64,000 bases of DNA from Hyalella azteca (GCF_000764305.2 NW_025932616.1:79239-143238); one strand, 5' to 3'; shown: positions 1 to 11,884, counted from the first letter of the stretch. A program made the numbers and translations. The notes: generated by a model not told the origin, from the sequence alone.

Positions 1-1014
1 CCTTCCTGTCTTTTGTTGTCGAGGTTCACGCTGGTAACGAGTAGGATGCGTTGCATTCGCACTGTCTTTTTTTAATGATCAGCGATGGGAGTGACTGCAA
101 TCTTTTGTCGCTTGAATTTCGTGAAATGGGGCAGTAATTTTATTAATATGTATTGCTGGATATCGTTCCTATGGTTATTAGATCTCCGAAGCGGTGACTT
201 TCATGATCTTTTTGGGTGGCGGGTAAGCCTTTGGATCTTGTGGACATGACCTGACGATGCCCTTAGTTAAAAATTCTATTCTGTTGATTAGAGCCATTTC
301 CAACATGTAAAATGCATAAGATAAATACTGGCATACATCCCCCAATCGTAATTTTGTTGCTAAGCTTAGCTTGATTAGAATATTAAACCTATTTTGTGTA
401 TATAATGGTTATTCCAGGTGGACGTGGGCACCAAATTCATCTTCTACCTTGAGGTTCAGAGCACTTCGAGTAAAGCTCGTTGAAATTCCCTCTCTAATGG
501 AAGATTTGGCACAAATAAACTTCACATGAGGAGGAAACTTAGTTCGTGTAATCTGGGAGTTCCAACTTGCCGCGAATAGACCTGTAACTCAATTTTTCGA
601 CTGCGGTATTAGGCTTCTCAACGCAAATGGTTACTTTTGAATTCGTCTAATGGTTCCACAATTCGTGCGTTTTTGTATTATAATTTAGAAGTGTCCGGTA
701 TGAAGGGCTTGTTGGTAAGGGTTGGTAAGAAGGGCTTGTTGCCTAGTAGCATGTCTTATCTGTAGGGGGTAATGGTGCTCTTGACAAGCTAGGTTTGATA
801 TTTTTTGAAGATCCCAATAAAGCTTTGTACCTCTAGTTTCTGATAAGTTACTCCATATCACCATCGCGTCCACAATATTGACGAAAAGTTCTGCAGCAAT
901 AACGAAACCATTTTTATAAAAATTTATCTCAAAATGTATTTAAGTTTGTTAGATTTTAGCGTAAGAGTTTCTGTCGACACGACGGCTCTTCCTCGTTGCC
1001 CCAAACTGCGGTGC

Positions 1015-1180
1015 TAAGCCTTACCATTTGTGTGAGCTTAAGACAGTCGTATAAGATTTATTGGCACTAAGCTTTACTATTTGTATCAAGCTAACACAGT
1101 CGTATAAGATTTGTTGAAGTTAAGCTCTACCATTTGCACGAACTCAGAACAGTGAAACACTATTTGCTGAAGCTAAGTTC
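1015..1180. repeat. Tandem repeat, 53 bp unit, about 3 copies
   Basis: Three diverged units each start TAAGC(C/T)(T/C)TAC(C/T)ATTTG, and two contain ACAGTCGTATAAGATTT. Spacing of the starts is about 53 bp (1015, 1068, 1121). Confidence 0.8.
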
Positions 1181-1204
1181 AACACGTGGATCCACCCTTA
1201 AGCT

Positions 1205-1352
1205 CTGGGCCCATACTTTAAAAAAAGTTAAGAGATCGTAAGTTCATCAGCCAATCATTGACGGCCTTTCAAGCAAAATCCACCAATCATAGACAAGAAA
1301 ATAGAGTGTAAGTACTTACGTTCACTTAGCGAGTTTTGAAAGTATGGCCCCT
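1205..1352 (+). mobile_element. MITE-like element, copy 1 (hAT-like termini)
   Basis: A non-coding element of about 148 bp found five times in this window. The left end reads GGGCCCATACTTTAAAAAAA and the right end GAGTTTTGAAAGTATGGCCC, so the termini are inverted repeats of about 17 bp (GGGCCATACTTTCAAAA). An internal 14 bp palindrome-like segment (CGTAAGTACTTACG in other copies) sits near the right end. There is no open frame, so it would depend on a transposase supplied elsewhere. I could not see a clear target-site duplication. The CAGGG/CCCTG ends of the best copies resemble hAT elements; that assignment is inference. Confidence 0.8.
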
Positions 1353-1953
1353 AATGAATTACGTTAATTGGTTGCCTTCCTATTACAGGCACTGTTCACT
1401 AAGTAAACAAACTTACTTGAACGTATTTTCTGTGAACACATTGATTTTTTTTCAAAGTACTTCTTTAAGCTCTATTGTTTGCATGCACACGTTTCGACAG
1501 AAAATTTATTATTTTCTGTAAAAAAAAATTTTCAAAAACTTATTGCATTAAGACATTGTTTTTCAACTATCAGATTGCGTTCCTAAAAAACATGTACAAA
1601 TTAACTTTGAAATTTAACAAGAATTATTCCAAATTAAAGTTGGCAGAGAAAAATCTACGAAATTCTAGCTGGAGTTAAAATTACATTTGAAATACAAATG
1701 AAGATTCTGGCCAATCCGTTATGAGCAATGGAATTTACCATGCCTGCTTTCAACCGTCTCGTCGATGAAAAGGTTTCCGTTAGGAATGAATCAATTTTCA
1801 TAAATCTCATTGTTATATTTATCGTCTTCTGTGTGAAAAAATAAACTGGTATAAACCTATTTACCACACCGCGGGGAAACAATTCCAGCTGCCGAAAGTC
1901 CACGGGTATGTGGACAAAATTTCCACGGCATCGGTACATAACATTTTCAGTTA

Positions 1954-2163
<210 letters not shown>

Positions 2164-2164
2164 T

Positions 2165-2329
2165 CATAGAAAAAATATAACTCAGTACTCACTGCAGTGA
2201 GTGACAGAGAGCGCATTTTCTCGTCGACAAAAACTTGAGGTCACGGACAGACGGACGGACGGACAGACAGACGGACTTGGCGAGCACAATAGTGCATTTT
2301 TCCATCAATGAGAAAATGTGCTAAAAGGA
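2165..2329 (-). repeat. Dispersed ~165 bp repeat, copy A (abuts receptor splice acceptor)
   Basis: Read on the minus strand it starts CCTTTTAGCACATTTTCTCA, contains a run of CCGT/CTGT tetranucleotides, then GACCTCAAGTTTTTGTCGAC and CACTCACTGCAGTGAGTACT, and ends GAGTTATATTTTTTCTA. The same sequence lies at 62922-63087 in the opposite orientation. The ACTCACTGCAGTGAGT core is a perfect palindrome. No coding capacity; family unknown to me. Confidence 0.85.
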
Positions 2330-3110
2330 AACAACTTTCTATAATTTTGTCTGCTCTAACCCTTAGAAGACATACTAAACTTTGAAGAAAATTACGTCCT
2401 TCCTTTATTTTATTTTTCGAGAAGTAGGAGTAATTTTTCTATTTTAAGTTAACGGGACCTTTAAATCTTGAGGTAAGGTGAATGAACTTGATTTTATCGT
2501 CCATATTGAAAGGAAAATATGGATTCTATCGCTGCAAATCGACACGAGTTCTGTGAAAGCTATCTTTGGGAGCTGTCAGATGAGACGTTAAGCTTCACAT
2601 TACAAATTATCAAATTATTTATCGTGCATTATTAACACAGTTTTAATTCATTACCTGACAAAATTAATTCAAAAACACTTACAATTCAAGGTCATTTAAA
2701 GATTTACATAAACCTCAAATGAAAAAAAATGTGCATCTTGTTCACTTAATGCAGTTGTTAACTTCATGGAATTTTTCTAAATATCAGTCTAGTATAAGAT
2801 TTCAAAATATCAATCTAGTATAAGATAAATTAATTTAATAATTCACAAAACGATTTCATGGCCATGATTTAAATGTATTATGGGAAACCAGTAACTAGTG
2901 AGTAAATAAGTAAGCTTTTAGCTTATTTCAAAACGACTTCATCACACAGTAGATAATTGATAGAATTAATTTAATGCTATAATGAGAGAGGTTCGTGATG
3001 GCGAGACCGAGCTGTCGTGTCTGCATCACGCCGAGCAGACATGCGCTGAGGCTGCGTGACCACAGGCCGTTCCTGCCACGACACTTATTGATAACTGCTG
3101 CTATTGCTTA
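2330..3110. other. No recognised feature
   Basis: AT-rich intronic sequence. A short internal echo occurs at about 2785-2830, where a sentence-like phrase containing ATCAGTCTAGTATAAGAT is repeated with small changes. No exon or element seen. Confidence 0.5.
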
Positions 3111-3212
3111 GCAGCAGTTACTGCTCACAGCTGCAGTTACTGCTCACAGCTGCAGTTACTGCTCACAGCAGCAGTTACTGCTCACAGCAGCAGTTACTGC
3201 TCACAGCAGCAG
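3111..3212. repeat. Minisatellite, 19 bp unit
   Basis: About five copies of CAGTTACTGCTCACAGC(A/T)G. It stops exactly at the mate-pair junction adaptor at 3213, so its true right-hand boundary is unknown. Confidence 0.9.
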
Positions 3213-3250
3213 CTGTCTCTTATACACATCTAGATGTGTATAAGAGACAG
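3213..3250. other. Nextera mate-pair junction adaptor (assembly artefact 1)
   Basis: The two 19 bp Tn5 mosaic ends, CTGTCTCTTATACACATCT and its reverse complement, stand back to back with no base between them. This 38 bp sequence is the known Nextera mate-pair circularisation junction, not genomic DNA. It separates two unrelated minisatellites, so sequence on its two sides should not be treated as contiguous. Confidence 0.98.
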
Positions 3251-3424
3251 GTAAAATGCTGCGACTTAACCTGCGGGGGTAAAATACTGCGACTTATCCT
3301 GCGGGGGTAAAATACTGCGACTTATCCTGCGGGGGTAATATACTGCGACTTATCCTGCGGGGGGTAAATTCTGCTACTTATCCTGCGGGGTAAAATACTA
3401 CGGCTTATCCTGCGGGGTAAGATA
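3251..3424. repeat. Minisatellite, 27-29 bp unit
   Basis: Seven units of GTAAAATACTGCGACTTATC followed by CTGCGGGGG. The first unit starts directly at the adaptor, so this array may have been joined here from elsewhere. Confidence 0.88.
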
Positions 3425-3984
3425 TCACTGATTGTATTCAGAATATCCAGGACTCAGTACGGGGCAAGTAACGACAGAATCGCGATGTGTAATAATAATG
3501 AAAGTCAGGTTTATTATGCCAGAAATTGTAGATCAACGACATTTAAAGATGGAATTCAGCGTTCTAAATGCGGGTTATGTCGCTCACTAGAATATCCAGC
3601 AAAATAATACTAAAGTTTCTTCCCTCTCTGCTACCATAAATTTCAATTCAAAATCAAAGCCGGATTCGCAATCAAAAATTTGTTGCAGTTGGAGGCTCAA
3701 ATTTTGTGTCCGGCTGCCATTTGTACAATAATGAGAACTGAAGCTCCTGTATGACCGGGAGATACGGTCGTGTGAAGTCAAATCAGTTCGAAACGATGAA
3801 AGTTAACAACCAATCTAGACAAACCGTTGGTTGCTAAAAAGTAATTACATAATGATTGAATTAGTTTTTAGGTAAATTAACTATTAGTAAGTTACATTAC
3901 TTGCGTTTTTCACTGTATTATGCGGTCAACACACATTGTGAAGATTTAATAATTTTATGCAATGCATTTACATCGCACCAGCGC

Positions 3985-4342
3985 TAAATGCAAGGGCAGC
4001 GTCTGCCTCGCATTTAGGTGCGCGCTTGTGGTGCTTACTCAATCAGGCCGGGCTGGCCTAATGCAGCTTAGGTAAGGCTAATCTAATTACCATAATGAAT
4101 GACGTCATGCCTATAAATGATGAGTGACGTCATGTGTATAAATGATGAGTAACGTCATGCGTATAAATGCAAGGGCAGCGTCTGCCTCGCATTTAGGTGC
4201 GCGCTTGTGGTGCTTACTCAATCAGCTCAGGCTGGCCTAATGCAGCTTAGGTAAGGCTAATCTAATTACCATAATGAGTGACGTCATGCCTATAAATGAT
4301 GAGTGACGTCATGTGTATAAATGATGAGTAACGTCATGCGTA
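3985..4342. repeat. 179 bp tandem duplication
   Basis: The segment beginning AAATGCAAGGGCAGCGTCTG occurs at 3985 and again 179 bp later with near identity. It includes GGTGCGCGCTTGTGGTGC and three units of the CRE-containing minisatellite that follows. Confidence 0.9.
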
Positions 4343-4477
4343 TAAATGATGAGTGACGTCATGCGTATAAATGATGACTGACGTCATGCGTATAAATGAG
4401 GAGTGACGTCATGCGTATAAATGATGAATGACGTCATGCGTATAAATGATGAGTAACGTCATGCGTATAAATGATGA
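4095..4477. repeat. 23 bp minisatellite whose unit holds TGACGTCA and TATAAAT
   Basis: Units read GAGTGACGTCATGCGTATAA then ATGAT. I count eight perfect TGACGTCA octamers, the palindromic cAMP response element consensus, and three TAACGTCA variants, each followed by TATAAAT. The array is split by the 179 bp duplication and ends at a single N (4478). Any regulatory role is inference. Confidence 0.88.
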
Positions 4478-4478
4478 N
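4478..4478. other. Single-N assembly join
   Basis: One N sits exactly at the boundary between the 23 bp and the 25 bp minisatellites, so the lengths of both arrays are unreliable here. Confidence 0.9.
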
Positions 4479-4479
4479 T

Positions 4480-4704
4480 GATGACAGCCTTGTCAAGAGC
4501 ACGTGATGACAGCCTTGTCAAGAGCACGTGATGACAGCCTTGTCAAGAGCACGTGATGACAGCCTTGTCAAGAGCACGTGATGACAGCCTTGTCAAGAGC
4601 ACGTGATGACAGCCTTGTCAAGAGCACGTGATGACAGCCTTGTCAAGAGCACGCAATGGCAGCCTTGTCAAGAGCACGCGATGGCAGCCTTGTCAGGGGC
4701 ACGT
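4480..4704. repeat. Minisatellite, 25 bp unit, nine copies
   Basis: Units of GATGACAGCCTTGTCAAGAG plus CACGT. The central TGACAGCCTTGTCA is an inverted repeat (TGACA...TGTCA), so each unit can fold into a small hairpin. Copies are nearly identical until the last three. Confidence 0.93.
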
Positions 4705-6837
4705 AATCGAATTTATTGAGGCCATGTGACAGAAGCTTGTCAAAGACATTTTATGACTGTAATGTTAAAGGCGTGCGCAAAATCATGGCGTTCTATTTGT
4801 ATTAATTTCCTTTCATTCAGTGGATAACACCTAAGACCTCAATAAAAATCGCTTTCTCCTCGTCATCATCAAAAGTTATTAATTATTTATAAATTACTCG
4901 TGACTTTCCGTAGGAGCTGCTAAATTCACTCGTTATATTATTCAAAATAGCTATTCATCGTCAAAGTACATATTCATCATCCTCGGTGAGAGCATTAAAA
5001 GGACTAACAAAAAAATATGTCCTTCGCTTCCTCATCATTACACAGTAAACACTAGGAACTCTTTCTTAGGTTTACTCAAGAATGCTTGGGTGTCCTTTTA
5101 CTGTAATGTCGTCATCGTCATACCTTTGTTTAAGAAAGATTCGGAAATTAACAATCGGTGTTCAGTCAAATCTCATCTATCTAATCTGTCTAATATTTTT
5201 CCCGAGCCTGCTTTGTTTTACTAATCGATCGTATTTATTTATCACGTAAACAATCATTAATAATTGATATGGTGACCAGTCTTCTCACTTCACTTCACGT
5301 CGTTCAATTCCTCCAATGAACCATTGACGTCTATTGAATTTACCCAACACATTGCATCTGTACATCAGCATCCATAAGCAGGATGATTCCATTAGCAGAG
5401 AGTAACTGGAGGACACATCAATTCCAATTCCTGGCAACTGGCAGCTTTCCAGGAATGTTCTATTCCCGCCCAGGTCTGGAATATACACCTCGGTTACAAC
5501 GGGAAGGCTGACGGGAAAGAATGGTAATCTCTGAGACTGAATTCATTGTTGGTCTCAGGAACGAGTCCACATTTTGTGGTAATGACAGGGAATCGATAGT
5601 TTTAAGCGTTTTATGACTCGAATAATTATGTCAAATGTACAAACAGAAAACCAAATTCTCTGTTATTGCAAGGCATGAATTGTTGAACGAATGGATGATC
5701 GGAGATTTGAATGTTTCTTTACGTATGTATATACTGACTGCTTTCTATTAATATTTTTATAGATTCTTCTGTGAAATATGCATTCTTTCATACAGGAATA
5801 AATTTTTCAGTGCTTATATTGTTTTTTATGCATTATGCCCAGGTTTGCTTTAAATGCATGCAGGAAAACATTTCATTCTCGCATAGAAAGAATTCCAACG
5901 ATAAAAACATTTTTAATTCGTATATTTTTCATGTATGTGATGAGTGACATAAACTGAGTTCAAGCACACACGACAACTTCAGCAATGCTCGCACCCGCTT
6001 CTGAAATGTAAACGAACTGCACGGAATGTTCTTTGGTCCTTGACGCCACATTATGACAATTGGGTCTGTGCATTACGCTACATGATTCAAGAATGTATAC
6101 GAATTCTATGAACCTCTTCATGTAATTGAATTTGCACAGGACAAAACATTTATTTGCGCGTAGCTTAATTCCCTATTTAAATGGGATGAAAGAGCGCATT
6201 GCAACCAGTCGCAAAGCAGCTTAAATTTGTGTTGAAAGCGAACTTTTTACTTGGTTGCCGCCGCATTCATGACACAAAGAAATGCCACTGCAGTTCCGCA
6301 CGTTTCTCGATATCGCGCCTGAAAAATTCAGTGGCACCCGAGTCCTGATGCGCTATGTTCAGGCTATTTGGTCGATGCGACATTGTGGAACTAAGTTTTA
6401 AATTTGCGTTGGAGTTGTTTCGAAAACGATGCTGGTCACACTAAGCTTTGAACCGTCTAAATTATCCCACTGGAAATAGTGCCGTAGTGAACTAGCGAGC
6501 GATTTAGATCAAAGTATTTTATTTTGTTAATTAATTGGAAGCGTAACTTATAATATTGTATCAAAGCAATGATTTAATAAAATTCTCATCAACAAGTATC
6601 TTTATAACTAATGCCTTGGGTTAATTGCCGTTTGCTTGAAAGAGCTCGTTCCAAACCATCGACAATGCTCTGTGGTTCCTGAAACAAAAGTCATATTGAT
6701 TTCACTTAATTGTCTATACCAACTGGGAGCACTCGTCCGTACCATTCCGGTATCACGAGCTCCTTGTACATTTGAATTCACCCTTCTAATTTTTTAATGT
6801 AAATTTAAATATATTTACTAACTTTATGAGCGCAAGC
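4705..6837. other. No recognised gene
   Basis: Intronic by position. A minus-strand open frame at 5285-5488 (start MYIPDLGGNR) is not recognisable. Bases 5457-5509 recur exactly at 8773-8825 because of a mate-pair artefact, not because of a biological repeat. Confidence 0.5.
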
Positions 6838-7480
6838 ACAGACCACGCACAAACCCAGACCACGAATTCAAGTATACAAACGCACGCAAATATCTCGAGC
6901 CCTGCGAGGCTGCAGCACTAAGCCCAGCATCGTCTCGATATCGTCATCTGAGGCTTAGCGCGCCCGTTGGTTGTCATTGACGGGCGCCTAAACGACGTGT
7001 CGATGTGATGGTGGTAGTGAGGGGCGCCTAAACGACGTGTCGATGTGATGGTGATAGTGACGGACGCCTAAACGACGTGTCGATGTGATGGTGGTAGTGA
7101 CGGTCATCTAAACGACGTGTCGATGTGATGGTGGTAGTGACGAGCGTCTAAACGACGTGTCGATGTGATGGTGGTAGTGACGACACAGACCACGCACAAA
7201 CCCAGACCACGAATTCAAGTAGACAAATATCCGAGCCATGCGAGCCATGCGGATATTTGCGGACAAATATCCGCAAATATCCGAGCCATGCGAGGCTGCA
7301 GCACTAAGCCCAGCATCGTCTCGATATCGTCATCTGAGGCTTAGCGCGCCCGTTGGTTGTCATTGACGAGCGCCTAAACGACGTGTCGATGTGATGGTGG
7401 TAGTGACGGGCGCCTAAACGACGTGTCGGTGAGGTGACTGTAGCGTCTGAATGACGTGTCGGTGCCGTGACCGCACCCTA
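6838..7480. repeat. Higher-order repeat built on a 40 bp unit
   Basis: A block starting CACAGACCACGCACAAACCC, then GAGGCTGCAGCACTAAGCCC, is followed by 40 bp units (GCCTAAACGACGTGTCGATG then TGATGGTGGTAGTGACGG). The whole arrangement occurs at 6838-7182 and again at 7183-7480. A stray unit lies at 7799-7842. The unit start spacing of 40 bp is exact at 6985, 7025 and 7065. Confidence 0.9.
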
Positions 7481-7939
7481 ATTGACAATCTTAGATGCGG
7501 ACCCGACTCTGTAATAGGTGTCGCCTAGGATTCGAGGAGCATGTAAATCAGCCGCTCATGTCCGCTTCGGCTCTCAGTTTGAATGGCAGCTTCTGAGCAG
7601 CTTGTAAGATCAGCATCATTCGGCTCGGCCAACCCTTTTCAAGTTTTCATACTCCCAGGCGACTATGAAGTCAGAAAGGCGATTAATTCATGCCAGAAAA
7701 AGATGGGGTGGCCAGGGAGACCGAAAATAACTTTAGGCCGAGTGTAGCGACTATCCGGATAAATCCTAGACGGTCCCGAATTTTGTTTGGTGAGTGGCGG
7801 GCGCTTAAACGACGTGTCGGTGCTGTGGCCGTAGTGACGGCTGCTCGCCGGTGGGAGCTGCTAACAAGACAGGCTCTGCCATGGACCGTCAAACGTGAAT
7901 TATTTGGCCGGCAACGCAAGGCGTTCCTCTTCCCCAACA

Positions 7940-8175
7940 TGACTTGTTATCTTCCCCAGCACGTCCTCATGGTCATGACTTGTTATCTTCCCTAACACGT
8001 CCTCATAGTCATGGCTTGTTATCTTCCCTAACACGTCCTCATAGTCATGACTTGTTATCTTCCGCAACACGTCTTCATGGTCATGACTTGTTATCTTCCC
8101 CAACACGTCCTCATGGTCATGACTTGTTATCTTCCTCAACACGTCCTCATGGTCATGACTTGTTATCTTCCCCAT
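7940..8175. repeat. Minisatellite, 36 bp unit, about seven copies
   Basis: Units of TGACTTGTTATCTTCCCCAA plus CACGTCCTCATGGTCA. Because 36 is a multiple of three, both strands stay open and produce spurious repetitive proteins. Confidence 0.93.
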
Positions 8176-8404
8176 TGCCTTTATGTGACAAACTACTTCC
8201 ACGCGCCAACTTAATATAAGTAATAGTAAATTCCATCCAAACTCGTCTGAAATTCGCATTAATATTAAATGTCATTTAATACCTGTATATTCCTGAACTA
8301 CTGGAATGTGAAAACAATCTATGTTGCTTCCTGGAAACTTTGATTTGAGATTGTACTCAGTTTCTGACAGTAAATTCTGGAGCAATATTAATCAATTTCT
8401 TTTG

Positions 8405-8498
8405 CTCTGAATGAATCATGTCGGCTGCATGCTGGTGATGCAGGGCTTGGCTCTGAATGAATCATGTCGACTGCATGCTTGCGATGCAGGGCTTGTAT
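8405..8498. repeat. 47 bp tandem duplication
   Basis: CTCTGAATGAATCATGTCG starts at 8405 and 8452, each followed by a CTGCATGCT...GATGCAGGGCTTG segment. Confidence 0.85.
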
Positions 8499-8524
8499 CG
8501 ATATTTCTGCCAGGGCTCCGTGAA

Positions 8525-8734
8525 TAGTAGCCTCTGAATCGTAGCCTCTGACTCGTAGCCTCTGAATCGTAGCCTCTGACTCGTAGCCTCAGAATCGTAG
8601 CCTCTGACTCGTAGCCTCTGAATCGTAGCCTCTGAATCGTAGCCTCTGAATCGTAGCCTCTGAATCGTAGCTCTGAATCGTAGCCTCTGAATCGTAGCCT
8701 CTGACTCGTAGCCTCTGAATCGTAGCCTCTGAAT
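8525..8734. repeat. Minisatellite, 14 bp unit, about 15 copies
   Basis: Units of CGTAGCCTCTGA(A/C)T. The array is cut by the adaptor at 8735 and resumes with AGCCTCTGACTCGTAG after the N at 8826, so the real array runs through the artefact. Confidence 0.93.
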
Positions 8735-8826
8735 CTGTCTCTTATACACATCTAGATGTGTATAAGAGACAGGTTCTATTCCCGCCCAGGTCTGGAATAT
8801 ACACCTCGGTTACAACGGGAAGGCTN
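8735..8826. other. Nextera mate-pair junction adaptor plus misplaced mate sequence and N (assembly artefact 2)
   Basis: 8735-8772 is the 38 bp double mosaic-end junction. The next 53 bases (8773-8825) are identical to 5457-5509, and an N follows. Reading 8734, junction, 5457 onward is exactly what a circularised mate-pair fragment from 5457 to 8734 (3278 bp) would give. The 92 bp should be removed from the genome sequence. Confidence 0.98.
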
Positions 8827-8843
8827 AGCCTCTGACTCGTAGC

Positions 8844-9952
8844 CCCCCGATCATGAGGTCTAAATTGGGGAGTTGCGAGGAGCTTTGTAGGCAAATTACA
8901 GGGCTCTGAAAGGCCATCGCTTGACCACCAATAATTCTTGAATCTGATTACTAACCTCCCGGTATGATTTATTCCCAGCCTTCGTGAATAATTTATTGAT
9001 AATCGATTGCTTCTTCAATCTTTGGTCTTTTTTATCCCTCACAAATAACTTGGTAAGTATTGAGATAAGAGTAGCCTGAGGCGTATATTTTTCTTAATAA
9101 AGTTACCATGTAGTTCCTCACAATTACTATTGTTCATTTACCCTTGCCTTCTGTGTCATAATTTTTTACCCCAGTTATACCTCGGTAACAAAGTTACATT
9201 TTTAGTATGTGGTTCATTTGGTGGTCACAGAAACATCTGTAATAGCTTAATTAATTATATAACAGTATTTATTGCTTATTATTTCAATCTTGATTCAGCC
9301 CCAGTGGCATTTATTATCCGTGTGACATTATAGCAACGAGCAGTCACGAATATTTACCCCAGTTACATTTCTAGGAAGCAATGGTACATTTATCACTTTG
9401 ATGTAATTTGATTGGTCCTTTTCTATCACTGAAAGACATCGTAAAAATTTAATTTGCGTTTATAAGTATTTGTCCTCCAAATATGGGGAATGCTGTAAAA
9501 TATATTACCTCGAAATATTCGCTGTGAAAATTAAATCTCTGAAACAGTCAGGTACGTTTAATCCCAAGTTACATATATCTACTCATCAATATCCTTTGAT
9601 CACTCTGCTACATTTTTTACCGCCAGTTACATTTACTGAGCCAATAACATCACTTTGTCCTGAGCTACATATATTACACTCAAATTACATCCATAATGCC
9701 AGTTAGGACCATGTACCAACAAGTTACATTCATTAACGCACGCCACACCCGCCCCCTGCTAGCGCTGCCTCCATGACAAACTGCTGCCAGTTCGAGCATC
9801 GCTGTTTATTTGCCGCCGTGACTGATCGATGCTGCGGGCTGCGGTACAGCCGCCTCCAAAAACTCAGCCCCTGTCGCCTGCATGAATTATTCATTGTTCA
9901 ATGTACTGATTTCTTCCGGGGCCTTACTTAATTCGAGGCAGGATGAGTGAAG
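8844..9952. other. No recognised gene; scattered short echoes of a GTTACATTT phrase
   Basis: Between about 9100 and 9730 the phrase AGTTACATTT recurs irregularly (for example 9192, 9363, 9720), suggesting a decayed repeat. 9770-9880 is more GC-rich but has no long frame on either strand. Confidence 0.45.
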
Positions 9953-10200
9953 GGTGTGATGAGAGGTGTGAGGGCTGGAGGAAGGGTGTGATGAGAGGTG
10001 TTAGCCGAGTGAGGGCTGGAGGAAGGGTGTGATGAGAGGTGTGAGCCGGATGAGGGTTACATGAAGGGTGTGTTGAGAGGTGCGAGCCGAGTGAGGGCTT
10101 GAGGAAGGGTGTGATGAGAGGTGTGAGCCGAGTGAGGGCTGGAGGAAGGATGTGATGAGAGGTGTGAGCCGAGTGAGGGCTGGAGGAAGGGTGTGAAAGA
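9953..10200. repeat. Minisatellite, 41 bp unit, about seven copies
   Basis: Units of GGTGTGATGAGAGGTGTGAG then CCGAGTGAGGGCTGGAGGAAG. The first unit lacks nine bases (spacing 32 bp), the next ones are spaced 41 bp. Confidence 0.93.
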
Positions 10201-11884
10201 TTGATGGAGGATTTGTTCGGACTCGTCTTGGGAATATCGGACCTAATCCACACAAATGGATTGAGTCTGTGATTGCGGGTGTGAAATATGCCCAATGGAC
10301 AGTTCTAGCAAGCATTTAAAATTCAATTTTGGATTTATTTACCATTTGCATTGAAAAATTGAACGAAGATTAGAAATAAGGACTGGAAAACACATACTGC
10401 ACAATCGTGAGAACTTTGGTCCAGCTAGGTCAATTATCCAAACAGAATTTTAATTATAAAAATCTTCACCAATGTGTTGCGCTGCGCACCTTATAACGCA
10501 CCATTGTGTGGCATATAAATATGGAATATAAACCCATGTATTTTAATCTCAATGTAGGTTTTATTTCAAACCCATGGACTATTTCATTAACAGATTTTAT
10601 AATATTTTTCTTCCAATTTTCTTAATATGATTTTCAGTTTGATTTGGAAGTTGTAAAGTAAGTTCCCAGGGACATTTTATACTCTATTTCTGAGACGTTT
10701 TGAACTAATATTATTTATTATCAAGCGCCCTAAAAGTTTTGCAACGCTTCAAGTTGATATTTAACGAGCATTTCTAATCGGTGCTCTGAGATTCTCTAAC
10801 TTACGAGCATTAAACACGCATTAATTCGCCAAGGGTAAACTGGAATACGAGCGTAAATTTTCAACAGAATATGCATTCAAGGAATAAAATATCAAAGCTC
10901 CCCCTTAAGGCTCTTCTTGTGGACTCGATGTGAGAGTCTCAACTTTTTCATTCCGCTTCTGCAGACTCAGGACAGATTTGCTAACAACGTCTTTATTTAT
11001 CCGCGAATAAATATAAGTTTTTGAACAACATGACTGCCACAGGTTTAACATTTCTTATTCACATAGAATTCTCAGGAAAGAGTTAATGAAAATTATTAGA
11101 ATTCATTACATTAATTATTAGAATTCATGTCAGGCAATCTCTGATTTGTCTCACAGCTAATTTACATTTAGGAAAGTCAGAATTGTACGAACAGTTTAAT
11201 ATATACAAAGTACTTTACCCACTCTATTAATGCAATAATGTTACATTCCATCTGGTGCACTTTTCAACAGCCTCGTATCGTTGCCGAATTAAATAAATTG
11301 ATCGATCGTTTGTTATTGAATTGGAAGCAATTTCAAGATTTGATCGACATCTTAACAATGAAACTTGAATCTTTAACTTGTGGAAATAACCTAAAGAAAG
11401 CCTCGTATACCGGAAGCAACTTTGAAGGTTTTCATAATCGTCCCTGGTCGGAATATTTCTCTCGTTGTGTATTTACTTTCAACATTTGTTGAATAGCAAC
11501 TCGACTTTCAAGGCAAGCGACTAAAAGCGACGTTTCGTACTACGCTTTTCCTGCGTATACAAGCTGCGGTGACAATTTCGAAATTTTTCATACGAGCATT
11601 TTTCGTTAGGAATTCAAGCGCCAGAAGAAAACCGCCTCTGCATTATATCTATTCTACTTCATAAAACATTCACGCAAAAACCGTGATCTCCATTGAAATT
11701 TAAAATTGTAGTCAAACCAAAATTAGGTTAGACATTCTCGCATTTAAACATTTTTAGTGTTAATGCTCCTCAGTCGCGTCAAAGTTTTTGACGCTGTCAT
11801 TCACGTGCAGCAAGTTATCTCATTTTCAAGTCATTCAGCTAGCCGCAAGTCAGCATATAGAGCCGCAAGTTGCTCAACTTGCTT
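10201..11884. other. No recognised gene
   Basis: AT-rich intronic sequence with an open frame at 11238-11492 (plus, 84 codons) that I do not recognise. Confidence 0.5.

Noticed and set aside
685..873. Minus-strand frame MDAMVIWSNLSETRG preceded by a TTGCTGCAG acceptor, as a next receptor exon
   Set aside because: The protein does not resemble any part of a metabotropic glutamate receptor or another family I know.
3104..3310. 68-codon frame containing THLDVYKRQ
   Set aside because: Adaptor-derived peptide between two minisatellites.
8416..8751. Frames starting MCIRDR and MYKRQ
   Set aside because: The starts are translated Nextera adaptor sequence and the remainder a 14 bp array.
8773..8825. 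53 bp perfect dispersed repeat of 5457-5509
   Set aside because: Explained completely by read-through of a mate-pair junction.
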